Assembly (NCBI RefSeq): GCF_009805585.1
Contig: NZ_VHIN01000010.1
Span: 1 to 64,000 of the forward strand
DNA: 64,000 nt
From: Glutamicibacter sp. JC586
GTDB taxonomy: Bacteria; Actinomycetota; Actinomycetes; Actinomycetales; Micrococcaceae
Direction of reading: 5' to 3'
The notes under the pieces are model-generated. The model was not told the origin of the DNA, ran no database searches, and worked only from the letters and a program-made list of their open reading frames with translations. Positions 18,383 to 28,175 of this stretch are shown in pieces (the stretch's first letter is position 1; the number at the start of each line of letters is the position of its first letter). The position numbers and the translations under genes are program-made.

Positions 18383-19585
18383 TTAGTTTTCGCGCGGGTG
18401 TGGCTCTGGTGGGTACCCGGCAGCGTTCTTGGACAGCATAAAGGCAAGCACCACCAACAGCGAGATGGAACCAAGAGCTGGCAAGAGACCGATCGCGCCG
18501 GCCAGCAGTCCCAACAGTGGCGGTCCGCCCAAAAACGCTCCGTAGCCGATGGTGGACACCACGGCCACACGAGTTGCCGAATGAATCGGGTCATCCGAGG
18601 CTGCGCTCATGGCCAGTGGGAAGGTTAACGCCACACCCATGCCCCAGATGGCCAACGCGAGAAATGCCAGAGGTAGGCTCTGGCCGAAGGCGAAAAGCAG
18701 CACTCCAACAAAAGCTAAGACGGCACTCGCGCGAATCATGATGACTCGTCCCAACCGCAGGATCAGGTCTCCGGAAAGCAGTCGGGTTGTGGTCATCGAG
18801 GTGACAAAAACACCGTAGCCGATCGCTCCGGTGGCCTCACTGGTTGCATAACCATCGGCCAGGGCCAAGGCTACCCAGTCCCCCGCCGCACCTTCGGCGA
18901 GCGCCATACCCAAGACCAAGACGCCCAGTAGCACGGTTTGTGGTTCTTTCCACGCACGGGATAGCGATGGTCCTCCGGAAGTACGTGGAGTACGGCTAAA
19001 GTCTTCACCGAAGAACCGAGAGCTATAAAGGACGGTGCCGATAATGATCGCACCGATAAGGCCATAGTGGTATTGCAACGGCAAGTTCATGGCCGCAGCC
19101 CCAGCGCCAATACCTGCACCTACCACGGTTCCGATAGAGAAGAATCCGTGCAGTGCCGGCATGATGCTCTTGCCCAGCGCTCGCTCCATCGCTGCACCTT
19201 GGACATTAGAGGCGACGTTCCACGAGGCAGATCCTAGTCCTTGCAGGAACAAGAAGATACCGGCGGCCCAAGTGTTCTCAAGGACCCCAGTGCTCATGCC
19301 GACAAAGACCAGTGATCCACCGCTGAGTGTGGCGGCAATGCGCATCACGTTGGCCGCGCCCAGACGCAGTACCAGCTGACCCGAAACAGAGACGGAAAGG
19401 AATGATCCCGCGCTCATGCACAACAGCAGCAGTCCCACGCTGGCGTGATCGAGTCCTAGTGCGTCGCGGACCGCTGGCAGCCTCGATACCAGGGCGGAGA
19501 TCAATAGACCGCTGGCCAGGTAGGCGGCCATCAAGGCGTTGCGCCAGTGCGTTACTGGCGGATGCGCATTACCGGTAAGGGGCAT
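18383..19585 (-). CDS. Major facilitator superfamily transporter
   Basis: A 400-residue permease with about 12 membrane segments. The loop after helix 2 (SVSGQLVLRLGAANVMRIA) and the matching one in the second half (SGDLILRLGRVIMIRASA) fit the MFS half-repeat. It resembles fucose/sugar or drug-type MFS carriers such as YbjJ, but the substrate cannot be read. The ATG at 19585 is 2 nt after the hadB stop; a GTG at 19612 inside hadB is an alternative. It sits between hadB and murB, which are usually closer together. Confidence 0.82.
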   Translation of the reverse strand: MPLTGNAHPPVTHWRNALMAAYLASGLLISALVSRLPAVRDALGLDHASVGLLLLCMSAGSFLSVSVSGQLVLRLGAANVMRIAATLSGGSLVFVGMSTGVLENTWAAGIFLFLQGLGSASWNVASNVQGAAMERALGKSIMPALHGFFSIGTVVGAGIGAGAAAMNLPLQYHYGLIGAIIIGTVLYSSRFFGEDFSRTPRTSGGPSLSRAWKEPQTVLLGVLVLGMALAEGAAGDWVALALADGYATSEATGAIGYGVFVTSMTTTRLLSGDLILRLGRVIMIRASAVLAFVGVLLFAFGQSLPLAFLALAIWGMGVALTFPLAMSAASDDPIHSATRVAVVSTIGYGAFLGGPPLLGLLAGAIGLLPALGSISLLVVLAFMLSKNAAGYPPEPHPREN

Positions 19586-19587
19586 CG

Positions 19588-20028
19588 TTAGAGCTGCACT
19601 ACAACCTGGCACTTGAGCAGTACCTTGCTGTCATTTGCGGTTACTGCTAAGTCAACGCGTGCGGTGCGCTTTTCAGCATCCAGCGTCCCCACTTTGCCCT
19701 CGACAAAAATGCTGGTGCCTTCATAATCCCCAGGGTTACTTCCCTCAGGATCTTCGACCACAACTGGCTTGGTGAAGCGAGTCTGGTAGTCAATGATGGC
19801 TCCGGGATTTCCTACCCACTGTGAGACAAGATCTACAACTGAACCCATGGTGAACATGCCGTGAGCGATCACCGATGGCAACTCAACTTCCTTGGCGAAG
19901 CGCTCATTCCAGTGAATCGGGTTGAAGTCGCCTGAGGCACCCGCGTAACGGACCAGGTCCGCACGGTTGACCTGCACAGTGTGGGAACCAATGACGGTGC
20001 CCTTTTCAAGAGTTTCGAATTCAATCAT
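19588..20028 (-). CDS. hadB: MaoC-type dehydratase (HadB-like)
   Basis: A 146-residue hot-dog-fold protein with the hydratase-2 motif YAGASGDFNPIHWNERFAKE (about 28-47), whose Asp and His are the catalytic pair, and IAHGMFTMG. In mycobacteria HadB pairs with HadA to dehydrate 3-hydroxyacyl-ACP in FAS-II. This organism is unlikely to make mycolic acids, so the physiological substrate is open. The gene follows hadA by 2 nt. Confidence 0.85.
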   Translation of the reverse strand: MIEFETLEKGTVIGSHTVQVNRADLVRYAGASGDFNPIHWNERFAKEVELPSVIAHGMFTMGSVVDLVSQWVGNPGAIIDYQTRFTKPVVVEDPEGSNPGDYEGTSIFVEGKVGTLDAEKRTARVDLAVTANDSKVLLKCQVVVQL

Positions 20029-20030
20029 GC

Positions 20031-20477
20031 TTAGTCCTCAGCTCGTACCAGTAGCGATGAAACGGTAGTTGCGACTTTTTCGCCGGCTACGGTAGTGATT
20101 TCGGCGCGTGTGGTGATCATGGCGCCGGCACCCATTTCACGGACTTGGTCTACATAGAGTTCAGCTAGCAGTTCGTCACCGGCCACAATCGGGCGGTGAT
20201 GAGTGAAGCGCTGATCGGCGTGGACTACGCGTGAGAAGTCGATTCCTGATGCTGGGTCTGCAATCAGCTGTGCGTCAGCGCGTTGGGCGACGATGATGGC
20301 AAAAGTTGGCGGAGCGACTACATCGCTATACCCCAGTTCCTTTGCTGCTTCTACGTCGTAGTGAGCAGGCGAAGTGGCCTTGGTGGCTGTGGCGAACTCT
20401 CGGATCTTTTCGCGTCCTACTTGGTAGGACTGCCCAGCGGGGAAGATTCGCCCCACCAGATCTGGATTGATGCCCAT
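20031..20477 (-). CDS. hadA: MaoC N-terminal-type dehydratase subunit (HadA-like)
   Basis: A 148-residue hot-dog protein lacking the catalytic D-x-N-P-x-H motif, as expected for the structural HadA partner. It shows FATATKATSPAHYDVEAAKE and VVAPPTFAIIV, both typical of the FAS1-like dehydratase N-domain. A CAGGAGA ribosome site is 3-9 nt ahead of the ATG. It and hadB probably form a heterodimer. Confidence 0.84.
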   Translation of the reverse strand: MGINPDLVGRIFPAGQSYQVGREKIREFATATKATSPAHYDVEAAKELGYSDVVAPPTFAIIVAQRADAQLIADPASGIDFSRVVHADQRFTHHRPIVAGDELLAELYVDQVREMGAGAMITTRAEITTVAGEKVATTVSSLLVRAED

Positions 20478-20575
20478 GGATTCTCCTGAACGTTGGTGTA
20501 ACTGAAAATGACGTGATGCAGCGTTGGTGCGCTGAAATCAGCACATCATTATCGATGTTTGGGTCTTGCTAAGTC

Positions 20576-20851
20576 TTACTGACCGTCGTGCTGCGCGTTC
20601 TTTTTCTTTCGCGGCGCGGCTAGACCATTGTCAATGCGCCATTGGCGGGCATCCTTGGCCCGGATCATCATTGCTCCAACATGTCCGAGCATGCCCAGGA
20701 ACATGATCGCAATCGCCGTGTAGACCGTGGGTAGCGAGTGAATGTTGGCACCAATGATCGCCAAGATAATGCCTACACCCATGGTCGCCATGGCAGTAAA
20801 GACAAGCTTCTTATAGCGTGGTGAGGCAGCTTCCCAGGGAGTATTGGTCAT
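20576..20851 (-). CDS. 91-residue two-helix membrane protein
   Basis: A small protein with two hydrophobic segments (about 16-36 and 41-62), an amphipathic RAKDARQWRIDNGL stretch and a lysine-rich tail (PRKKKNAQ). I do not recognise a named family. A TAGACT box 6 nt before the ATG suggests a leaderless transcript separate from hadA. Confidence 0.75.
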   Translation of the reverse strand: MTNTPWEAASPRYKKLVFTAMATMGVGIILAIIGANIHSLPTVYTAIAIMFLGMLGHVGAMMIRAKDARQWRIDNGLAAPRKKKNAQHDGQ

Positions 20852-20857
20852 AGATCA

Positions 20858-20863
20858 AGTCTA
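20858..20863 (-). promoter_or_regulatory. -10 box of the 91-residue gene
   Basis: TAGACT, then TGATCT, then the ATG. Confidence 0.5.
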
Positions 20864-20938
20864 GTTCAGCTCGTGCTTGTGGGCTGGTTGGATCACAGAG
20901 ATTTCCTCGTGACTCCACTGACAGCGAAGAATAACCGT

Positions 20939-21880
20939 TTAGAACAGCGCTGACTGTTCTTCGTGGAATTCTCCATATTTTTCTTGCAACTGAACTTCTC
21001 GAGTTTTGAGTTCTGCGGCGTCCAGTAGTCGGAGGGTCGTTCCCTCTCCGCTATCGGCCATGATGCTTTGACCGATCACTCCCCTGATGCGCAAATTGGC
21101 GGTGGTGCCAGGAAGTGAAGAATTCCATGCGTGCAGAGTCTTGTTATTCCATGCGTCAATCACCGGCTGAGCAAATGCTGGTTGCTGCCACACCTGGTCA
21201 CGTAGTTGTACGCCGTAGGTATCCAAACCCCGTTGGGCACCAAGGAAGTCGCGAGCTTTGTTTGCTGCTTGTTCGTTGATGGCATCAAGTTGGGCATGAT
21301 CTAGCTCCCAACTCACCAGGCCCTTAACTTTAGATTTTTGTCGCACCTGTTGCGTCAGCGAAACATGTTCGGTGACGAGGTCTTCCAATACGCGAATCGC
21401 GGTGCCATCATTCGCCCGAGCAATATAGCGCGCAACGACGGCTCCTTGCTGAGCCAGTCGAGTCCATTTGCTTTGCGTCGAAGTGGTGCCAACTTTCGTA
21501 GCCCCATGAGCAAAGCTCGCCACGTATAGGAAGTGTGGCTGCTCAAGATATTTACGCATGCCTTCGGGCGCTTCCCCGGTCTTATGGAAGTGGTGCATGA
21601 ACTTTGAATGGTCCAACCTGCGGCAGCTATCGCATTGTGTGCCGGTTCGTAGAGCTTTGGTCTTAGGACACGGCAAAGTATTTCGAGAACCATCTTTGTT
21701 CATGGTGATGTAGCCGAGGCAAAATTTCAGGTCCCCAACGTCCATGCGCAAAGAACGGTTGAGCTCAAGATACTCAGTCTTCCATTCTTCGACCTTACGC
21801 AGTCGGAGCATGGGGGCTTTCTCGTGCTCAGAGAAACTGATGCCGTGACATAGTTGCCGGGCAGCGCTTTCGAATTCCAT
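20939..21880 (-). CDS. DUF2797 family protein
   Basis: A 313-residue protein. A cysteine-bearing stretch at about 74-92 (CPKTKALRTGTQCDSCRR) looks metal-binding. The following segment FLYVASFAHGATKVGTTS...RLAQQGAVVA...RVLEDLVTEH is the DUF2797 core, which resembles the GIY-YIG nuclease fold with its Y...KVG...E spacing. Whether it cuts DNA is unknown. A ribosome site AAAGG precedes the ATG. It stands alone, divergent from the alarmone synthetase. Confidence 0.75.
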   Translation of the reverse strand: MEFESAARQLCHGISFSEHEKAPMLRLRKVEEWKTEYLELNRSLRMDVGDLKFCLGYITMNKDGSRNTLPCPKTKALRTGTQCDSCRRLDHSKFMHHFHKTGEAPEGMRKYLEQPHFLYVASFAHGATKVGTTSTQSKWTRLAQQGAVVARYIARANDGTAIRVLEDLVTEHVSLTQQVRQKSKVKGLVSWELDHAQLDAINEQAANKARDFLGAQRGLDTYGVQLRDQVWQQPAFAQPVIDAWNNKTLHAWNSSLPGTTANLRIRGVIGQSIMADSGEGTTLRLLDAAELKTREVQLQEKYGEFHEEQSALF

Positions 21881-22132
21881 CAGGACCTTTCTGAAGTTGC
21901 CCTATCAACCATAGGCCACGACGATCGGGATGCCGACAGGCAACGTCATTTGAAGACCGAGAGTTCTTTGGGCCAGTACTGCCTCAACACCCGATAGATT
22001 CTCGAAGTCTTCTTGCCAAATTCTTAGGCGACTGCCCTAACCTTTAAGTTGAGAGTGCTCATGTCTTGAGGCATAGCCACAACCTGTAGAGGTGATTTAG
22101 GATTTCTACGCCATTCCAAGAAGACCGGCAAG
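21881..22132. other. Intergenic region upstream of the alarmone synthetase
   Basis: Divergent spacer of about 250-300 bp. A TAGGAT box at 22098-22103 is the best -10 candidate for the synthetase and would give RNA starting near 22110, upstream of the leader ATG. I see no gene or RNA here. Confidence 0.4.
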
Positions 22133-22189
22133 ATGTTGTTCCGCTGCCGTCGATTCCCAACGTTGGCCCGGCCGAACTGCAAGAAATGA
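22133..22189 (+). CDS. Possible 18-residue leader peptide overlapping the alarmone synthetase start
   Basis: ATG at 22133 opens an 18-codon frame (MLFRCRRFPTLARPNCKK) whose TGA overlaps the ATG of the next gene by 4 nt (ATGA). It is rich in arginine and cysteine codons. The overlap could couple translation of the synthetase to the leader. It may equally be chance, because the frame in use downstream also looks coding through this stretch. Confidence 0.3.
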   Translation: MLFRCRRFPTLARPNCKK

Positions 22190-22935
22190 CTCAGGCGTTT
22201 CGCCTACAGTTCCAGCGGTTCATGATGGAGTACCAATTTGCAGTTGACGAAGTCCTCACAAAGGTTTCCATCTTGCGCGAAGAGTTTCTGTATCTGCACA
22301 AGTACAACCCCATAGAGCACATTACTTCTCGGGTGAAAACTCCCGAGAGCATTATGCGCAAAGTGAGCCAGAGAAAGATTCATCCTTCACTGACAGCCAT
22401 CAGAGAAAACATTAGCGACATCGCAGGTGTTCGAATCACTTGCAGTTTCGTGAAGGACATCTATAAAGTTCTCAATACTTTGACCGCGCAGAACGACATC
22501 CGCGTTATTCAAATCAAGGATTACATCAAGAATCCGAAACCGAGCGGCTACAAGAGTGTTCACGCAATAGTTGAGATCCCAGTGTTCCTCTCTGACGGTC
22601 CAGTGAACGTCATTGTTGAACTACAGATCCGCACCATCGCCCAAGACTTCTGGGCCAGCTTGGAACACAAAATTTTCTACAAGTACGAGGGTGAAGTCCC
22701 AGCTCATCTAGCCACCGAATTAGCTGAAGCCGCTGCAGTCGCCACGAAGCTCGACATGCAGATGCAAAGACTACATACCGAAGTCCACGGCCACGACGCA
22801 AACAACGACCAGCCCGATGACCATGAGATGGATTCAGACATCATCCAAGGACTGCTCATGCTGGCCAAGGAAGCTTCGTCTTTGGGGGAACAATATCCCA
22901 AGGATGCGATAGATCCACAGGACCAGGCTCAGTAA
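22186..22935 (+). CDS. Small alarmone synthetase (RelA/SpoT domain, (p)ppGpp)
   Basis: A 249-residue single-domain synthetase related to YjbM/YwaC (RelQ/RelP), which transfers pyrophosphate from ATP to GDP or GTP. Visible motifs are YNPIEHITSRVKTPESI (about 46-62), RENISDIAGVRITCSFVKDIY, the substrate loop KPSGYKSVHAIVEIP, and VELQIRTIAQDFWASLEHKIFYKY. It has no HD hydrolase, TGS or ACT domain. Codons before the ATG stay open in frame back to 22096 without ATG, GTG or TTG, so either translation begins at 22186 or an unusual start or frameshift supplies an N-terminal PLPSIPNVGPAELQE extension. Confidence 0.9.
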   Translation: MTQAFRLQFQRFMMEYQFAVDEVLTKVSILREEFLYLHKYNPIEHITSRVKTPESIMRKVSQRKIHPSLTAIRENISDIAGVRITCSFVKDIYKVLNTLTAQNDIRVIQIKDYIKNPKPSGYKSVHAIVEIPVFLSDGPVNVIVELQIRTIAQDFWASLEHKIFYKYEGEVPAHLATELAEAAAVATKLDMQMQRLHTEVHGHDANNDQPDDHEMDSDIIQGLLMLAKEASSLGEQYPKDAIDPQDQAQ

Positions 22936-23043
22936 TCGCCTGAGTAGGCAATAGGCCGTCCGACGGACAGCATCACTAGTGCTGACTTCGGGCGGTCTTC
23001 AGCTTTCTACCGCTTCAGACTTTAACTCTCCAGAACATGAAAA

Positions 23044-23073
23044 AGCCCCGAAATCCATAAGGATTTCGGGGCT
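23044..23073 (-). terminator. Terminator of the tRNA-Thr/tRNA-Met unit
   Basis: AGCCCCGAAATCC / GGATTTCGGGGCT, 13-bp perfect stem with a T-run on the minus strand, just past tRNA-Met. Confidence 0.8.
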
Positions 23074-23081
23074 AAATCTGT

Positions 23082-23154
23082 AGCGGCGCCGGGACTCGAT
23101 CCCGGGACCTCACGATTATGAGTCGTGCGCTCTAACCAGCTGAGCTACGCCGCC
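23082..23154 (-). tRNA. tRNA-Met (CAT), elongator type
   Basis: A full cloverleaf: acceptor GGCGGCG paired with CGCCGCT (G1-U72 wobble), D-arm GCTCAGCTGGTTAGAGC, anticodon arm CACGA-CTCATAA-TCGTG with anticodon CAT, and T-arm CCGGG-ATCGAGT-CCCGG. The paired acceptor end argues against the initiator, and the stem does not look like tRNA-Ile2. CCA is not encoded. It is probably co-transcribed after tRNA-Thr; an 8-bp hairpin (23159-23197) lies between them. Confidence 0.9.
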
Positions 23155-23200
23155 ACAAGTGAGAAGCAATCCAGTAGAAGCCAAGACGACTTCTCACTCA

Positions 23201-23293
23201 GAGCCCCCTGCCGGAATCGATCCGGCGACCTCGTTCTTACCAAGAACGCGCTCTACCACTGAGCTAAGGGGGCAACGAGTAAATACTCTACAC
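23201..23293 (-). repeat. Left arm of a 93-bp inverted repeat
   Basis: This stretch, read on the minus strand, is identical over 93 bp to 23786-23878: GTGTAGAGTATTTACTCGTT, then the tRNA-Thr, then 1 base. The -10 box TAGAGT is within the repeat; the -35 regions are not. Confidence 0.9.
23202..23273 (-). tRNA. tRNA-Thr (GGT), copy 1
   Basis: Cloverleaf with acceptor GCCCCCT/AGGGGGC, anticodon arm CGTTC-TTGGTAA-GAACG (anticodon GGT), T-arm GCCGG-ATCGATT-CCGGC, discriminator T, no CCA. It is identical to the plus-strand copy at 23806 and shares 20 bp of upstream promoter with it. Confidence 0.92.
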
Positions 23294-23785
23294 GGATTCT
23301 GGCTCAAACAAAAATTCACTAGTTGCCTTAGCTGACCGGGCAATTTCAAAGCATCTTCCCAAGTCAGACGCAAGTATCAAACAATTTTCGGGCGGGGTGG
23401 GACGACGACTGGGACAAAATTGCCTAGGTGACGCTACTCACGGAACGAAATTCTGCGGTCAGAGAGGATTTTTTTGAACACTCTGCATGGCGGTATCTAA
23501 AACGAATAAGTCCACATGGCCATTGAGGGACGCGCCAACGAGAAGCGTGCAACGCTTCGCCTCAGCCACGACCACCCGAAGGCTTCACAAGCCAATCTCG
23601 ATTCCACCGCACCATGTCATGCACCTCGGCCATTGGGAAGAAGAATCATTGATTTTCGATGCACCCAGCAGGGAAATATCGCTGGCGTTTCAGCACTTCC
23701 TGGAATCTATGCTTTCCCGTCTTGAGTAGGAGGCTTGTGACCTCAGATACAAACTGATTCTCGATTTTGCAATCACCAAAAACCT
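23294..23785. other. Spacer between inverted tRNA-Thr copies
   Basis: A 492-bp segment with no recognisable gene. It holds an 80-codon plus-strand frame (23487-23729) and an overlapping 69-codon frame (23516-23725), neither with a good ribosome site nor a known match; the end of the first (MHLGHWEEESLIFDAP...) looks protein-like but cannot be assigned. It may be the remnant of an inserted element or simply unique sequence. Confidence 0.4.
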
Positions 23786-23878
23786 GTGTAGAGTATTTAC
23801 TCGTTGCCCCCTTAGCTCAGTGGTAGAGCGCGTTCTTGGTAAGAACGAGGTCGCCGGATCGATTCCGGCAGGGGGCTC
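23786..23878 (+). repeat. Right arm of the 93-bp inverted repeat
   Basis: Exact inverted copy of 23201-23293. A TTTGCA -35 box 17 bp before the shared TAGAGT gives this copy a good promoter of its own. Confidence 0.9.
23806..23877 (+). tRNA. tRNA-Thr (GGT), copy 2
   Basis: Same 72-nt sequence as copy 1, anticodon GGT, on the opposite strand, followed at once by its own terminator. Confidence 0.92.
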
Positions 23879-23883
23879 GAAAT

Positions 23884-23917
23884 AAGAGAGACAATCTGAC
23901 ATCAGATTGTCTCTCTT
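23884..23917 (+). terminator. Terminator of tRNA-Thr copy 2
   Basis: AAGAGAGACAATCTGA / TCAGATTGTCTCTCTT perfect stem with a T-run. Confidence 0.8.
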
Positions 23918-23996
23918 TTCGTTTAGCTGAACACTTCCTGATCCGGACATGTCGTCAATTTTTAGCGTTCATTCTCTCTGGCAGATTTTTTCATGC

Positions 23997-25853
<1,857 letters not shown>

Positions 25854-25884
25854 GGTTCTTCGCGGCTGTAGATCGTCCAGATAT

Positions 25885-25932
25885 GTATAACGCCCCTGGC
25901 CAAGCCTTTCGGCTTGCCCAGGGGCGTTATAC
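25885..25932. terminator. Bidirectional terminator between thiC and the helicase
   Basis: GTATAACGCCCCTGG / CCAGGGGCGTTATAC plus an inner AAGCC/GGCTT stem, convergent genes. Confidence 0.75.
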
Positions 25933-25963
25933 GTTGTTAGCTAGTTAGCTCAAGCGCAATGAC

Positions 25964-27883
25964 TTAGTAGTCGCGACGTCCACCGCTACGACCCGAATCA
26001 CCGAAACGATCCTTGCCTCCACGGCCACCGAAGCGCTTCTCGCCGCCACCGCGACGGTCGTTGAATCCGCCACCGCGTCCGCCGCGGAATCCACCGCGGT
26101 CCCCGCCACGGCCACCACGGAATCCACCGCGGTCACCATCGTCATCATTGCGTGGCTTACGGCCGGAGTCCAGCTCCATGCTGATCAGCTCGCCACCGAT
26201 ACGGGTCTTGGACAGCGCACGCCACTGGTCCTTGCTCAGCTCTGCTGGCAACTCAACCAGGGTGTGATCCGAACGGATCTCAATGCCACCGATTTCTGAG
26301 GAGTTGAAGCCACCTTCGTTAGCCAAAGCGCCAACGATCGAGCCTGGCTGCACGCGGTTGCGGCGGCCGATGGCCAGACGGTACATGGCGTTGCCTTCAG
26401 CAGCAGTCTTGCGCTGACGTGGGCCACGCTCACCGCGGTCGCCGCCGCGTTCGTTGCGGTCGCCACGTTCCATGCGGGCCTTCTTAGAAGGAGGAATCAC
26501 TGGTTCGGTCATCAGCAGTGGGCGACCGCCCTGAGCCATCAAAGCCAGTGCAGCTGCGATTTCCAGCTGGTCCAGGTCTTCGTGCTCAGCTGCGAACTTC
26601 TCAACGATTTCGCGGAAGGTGCTTAGGTCCTGACCGCTGATGGTCTGATCGATGCGATCGGTGAACTTCTGGATACGACGGTTGTTGACCGAATCCAAGG
26701 AAGGAAGCTGCATCTGGGTCACCGGCTGGCGGGTAGCCTTTTCGATGGCACGCAGCAAGTACTTCTCGCGTGGGGTCATGAACAAGATCGCGTCACCGGA
26801 ACGACCGGCACGGCCGGTACGGCCAATGCGGTGAACGTAGGACTCCGTGTCGTGAGGGATGTCGAAGTTGATGACGTGGCTGATGCGCTCAACATCCAAA
26901 CCACGAGCTGCAACGTCGGTAGCAACCAGGATGTCGATCTTGCCCGAACGCAGGTTCTCCACGGTGCGCTCACGCTGCTGCTGTGGGATGTCACCGTTAA
27001 TTGCTGCCGCGGTGAAGCCACGAGCCTTCAGCTTGTCAGCCAGGTCCTCGGTAGCCATCTTGGTACGAACGAAGGCGATCACGCCATCGAAGGACTCGGA
27101 TTCGAGGATGCGGGTCATGGCGTCAAGCTTGTGAGCTCCCATAACCTGCAGGTAACGCTGGGTGATGTTGGTGCCGGTGGACTGCTTGGACTTAACCGAA
27201 ATTTCCTGTGGATCGCGCAGGTATTCCGAAGCGATGCGGCGGATGGTGCGTGGCATGGTGGCCGAGAACAGGGCAACCTGCTTCTCTGCTGGGGTTGCTT
27301 CCAAGATCTTGTCGACCTCTTCGGCGAAGCCCATGCGCAGCATTTCGTCGGCCTCATCCAGTACAACGTACTGAAGGTTGGACAGGTCCAGAGAACCCTT
27401 GTTGATGTGGTCGATAACACGACCTGGGGTACCAACAACAACCTGTGCACCACGGCGCAGGCCGTTGAGCTGTGGGCCGTATGGCGAGCCACCGTACACT
27501 GGCAAAACGGTGAAGTTTGGCAGGTACTTTGCGTAAGAAGTGAAAGCCTCAGCTACCTGAAGTGCCAGCTCGCGGGTTGGAGCAAGAACTAGGATCTGTG
27601 GGGTCTTGGCTGGACCATTGGTGTCAGCCAGTTCTGCCATGCGGGACAGGGCAGGAAGTGCGAAAGCTGCGGTCTTACCGGTACCGGTCTGAGCCAGACC
27701 AACTACGTCGCGGCCTTCGAGAAGAAGTGGGATGGTTGCTGCCTGAATTGGTGATGGCTTTTCGTAGCCAAGGTCAGCGAGGGATGCAAGCACACGGGCA
27801 TCCAGACCAAGTTCGGAGAAAAGAACCGTTGGTTCTTCTGGGGTCTGGTTGTCGTCGGTGTTTACGGGCATGTCAGAAGACAC
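25964..27883 (-). CDS. deaD: DEAD-box RNA helicase (DeaD/CsdA type)
   Basis: A 639-residue ATP-dependent RNA helicase of the cold-shock/ribosome-assembly kind. All core motifs are present: AQTGTGKTAAFALP, PTRELALQ, GTPGRVIDH, LDEADEML, SATMPRTIR, ARGLDVERISHVINFDIP, HRIGRTGRAGRSG. A DbpA-like RNA-binding domain (YRLAIGRRNRVQPGSIVGAL) lies near 495-565, and the last about 65 residues are Arg-Gly-Gly repeats (RGGFRGG...), a nonspecific RNA-binding tail. The GTG at 27883 has a GAGG site 9 nt upstream; an ATG four codons later is an alternative. Confidence 0.94.
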   Translation of the reverse strand: MSSDMPVNTDDNQTPEEPTVLFSELGLDARVLASLADLGYEKPSPIQAATIPLLLEGRDVVGLAQTGTGKTAAFALPALSRMAELADTNGPAKTPQILVLAPTRELALQVAEAFTSYAKYLPNFTVLPVYGGSPYGPQLNGLRRGAQVVVGTPGRVIDHINKGSLDLSNLQYVVLDEADEMLRMGFAEEVDKILEATPAEKQVALFSATMPRTIRRIASEYLRDPQEISVKSKQSTGTNITQRYLQVMGAHKLDAMTRILESESFDGVIAFVRTKMATEDLADKLKARGFTAAAINGDIPQQQRERTVENLRSGKIDILVATDVAARGLDVERISHVINFDIPHDTESYVHRIGRTGRAGRSGDAILFMTPREKYLLRAIEKATRQPVTQMQLPSLDSVNNRRIQKFTDRIDQTISGQDLSTFREIVEKFAAEHEDLDQLEIAAALALMAQGGRPLLMTEPVIPPSKKARMERGDRNERGGDRGERGPRQRKTAAEGNAMYRLAIGRRNRVQPGSIVGALANEGGFNSSEIGGIEIRSDHTLVELPAELSKDQWRALSKTRIGGELISMELDSGRKPRNDDDGDRGGFRGGRGGDRGGFRGGRGGGFNDRRGGGEKRFGGRGGKDRFGDSGRSGGRRDY

Positions 27884-28162
27884 GAAGAATTACCTCATTC
27901 GTTGGGGATGGGCCTTGGCCGTCCCCAAAGAAACGACGTATAGGCTACACAGTCAGATACAAGTCACGCTCATCAAGCGCTCCCCTATGACATAAGAAAC
28001 CGCACACACTTTGCGGAAATACAACACGAGAAGGCTCTAGCCTCAAATATTGGGCTGGATGCAAGGGATACCCTGATGTTCGCGAACACTTAACACTAAC
28101 GTGTCGGCCCAGTAATTGTCAGTGCCCAGAGCGTGTGAGATCGGGCACCGCGAGCAACCGCG
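27884..28162. other. Long divergent spacer upstream of the helicase gene
   Basis: About 280 bp without a gene. A GGGGATGGGCC / GGCCGTCCCC hairpin (27903-27926) lies in the probable helicase 5' leader, where cold-shock control is common in this family. TATACG/TAGCCT boxes near 27937-27946 are weak promoter candidates. Confidence 0.4.
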
Positions 28163-28168
28163 TAGTGT
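28163..28168 (+). promoter_or_regulatory. -10 box of the 28176 gene
   Basis: TAGTGT followed by 7 nt and a GTG start; leaderless. Confidence 0.45.
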
Positions 28169-28175
28169 TAATAGT

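Noticed and set aside
23690-23950. Minus-strand frame with an EPPAGIDPATSFLPRTRST stretch
   Set aside because: It is the antisense translation of tRNA-Thr, a well-known false protein.
25970-26150. Short repetitive DNA resembling a CRISPR or tandem repeat
   Set aside because: It encodes the Arg-Gly-Gly tail of the helicase; the repeat is at protein level with irregular spacing.
26831-27592. 253-codon plus-strand frame over the helicase
   Set aside because: Runs antisense to the conserved helicase core; a codon-bias shadow with no motif.
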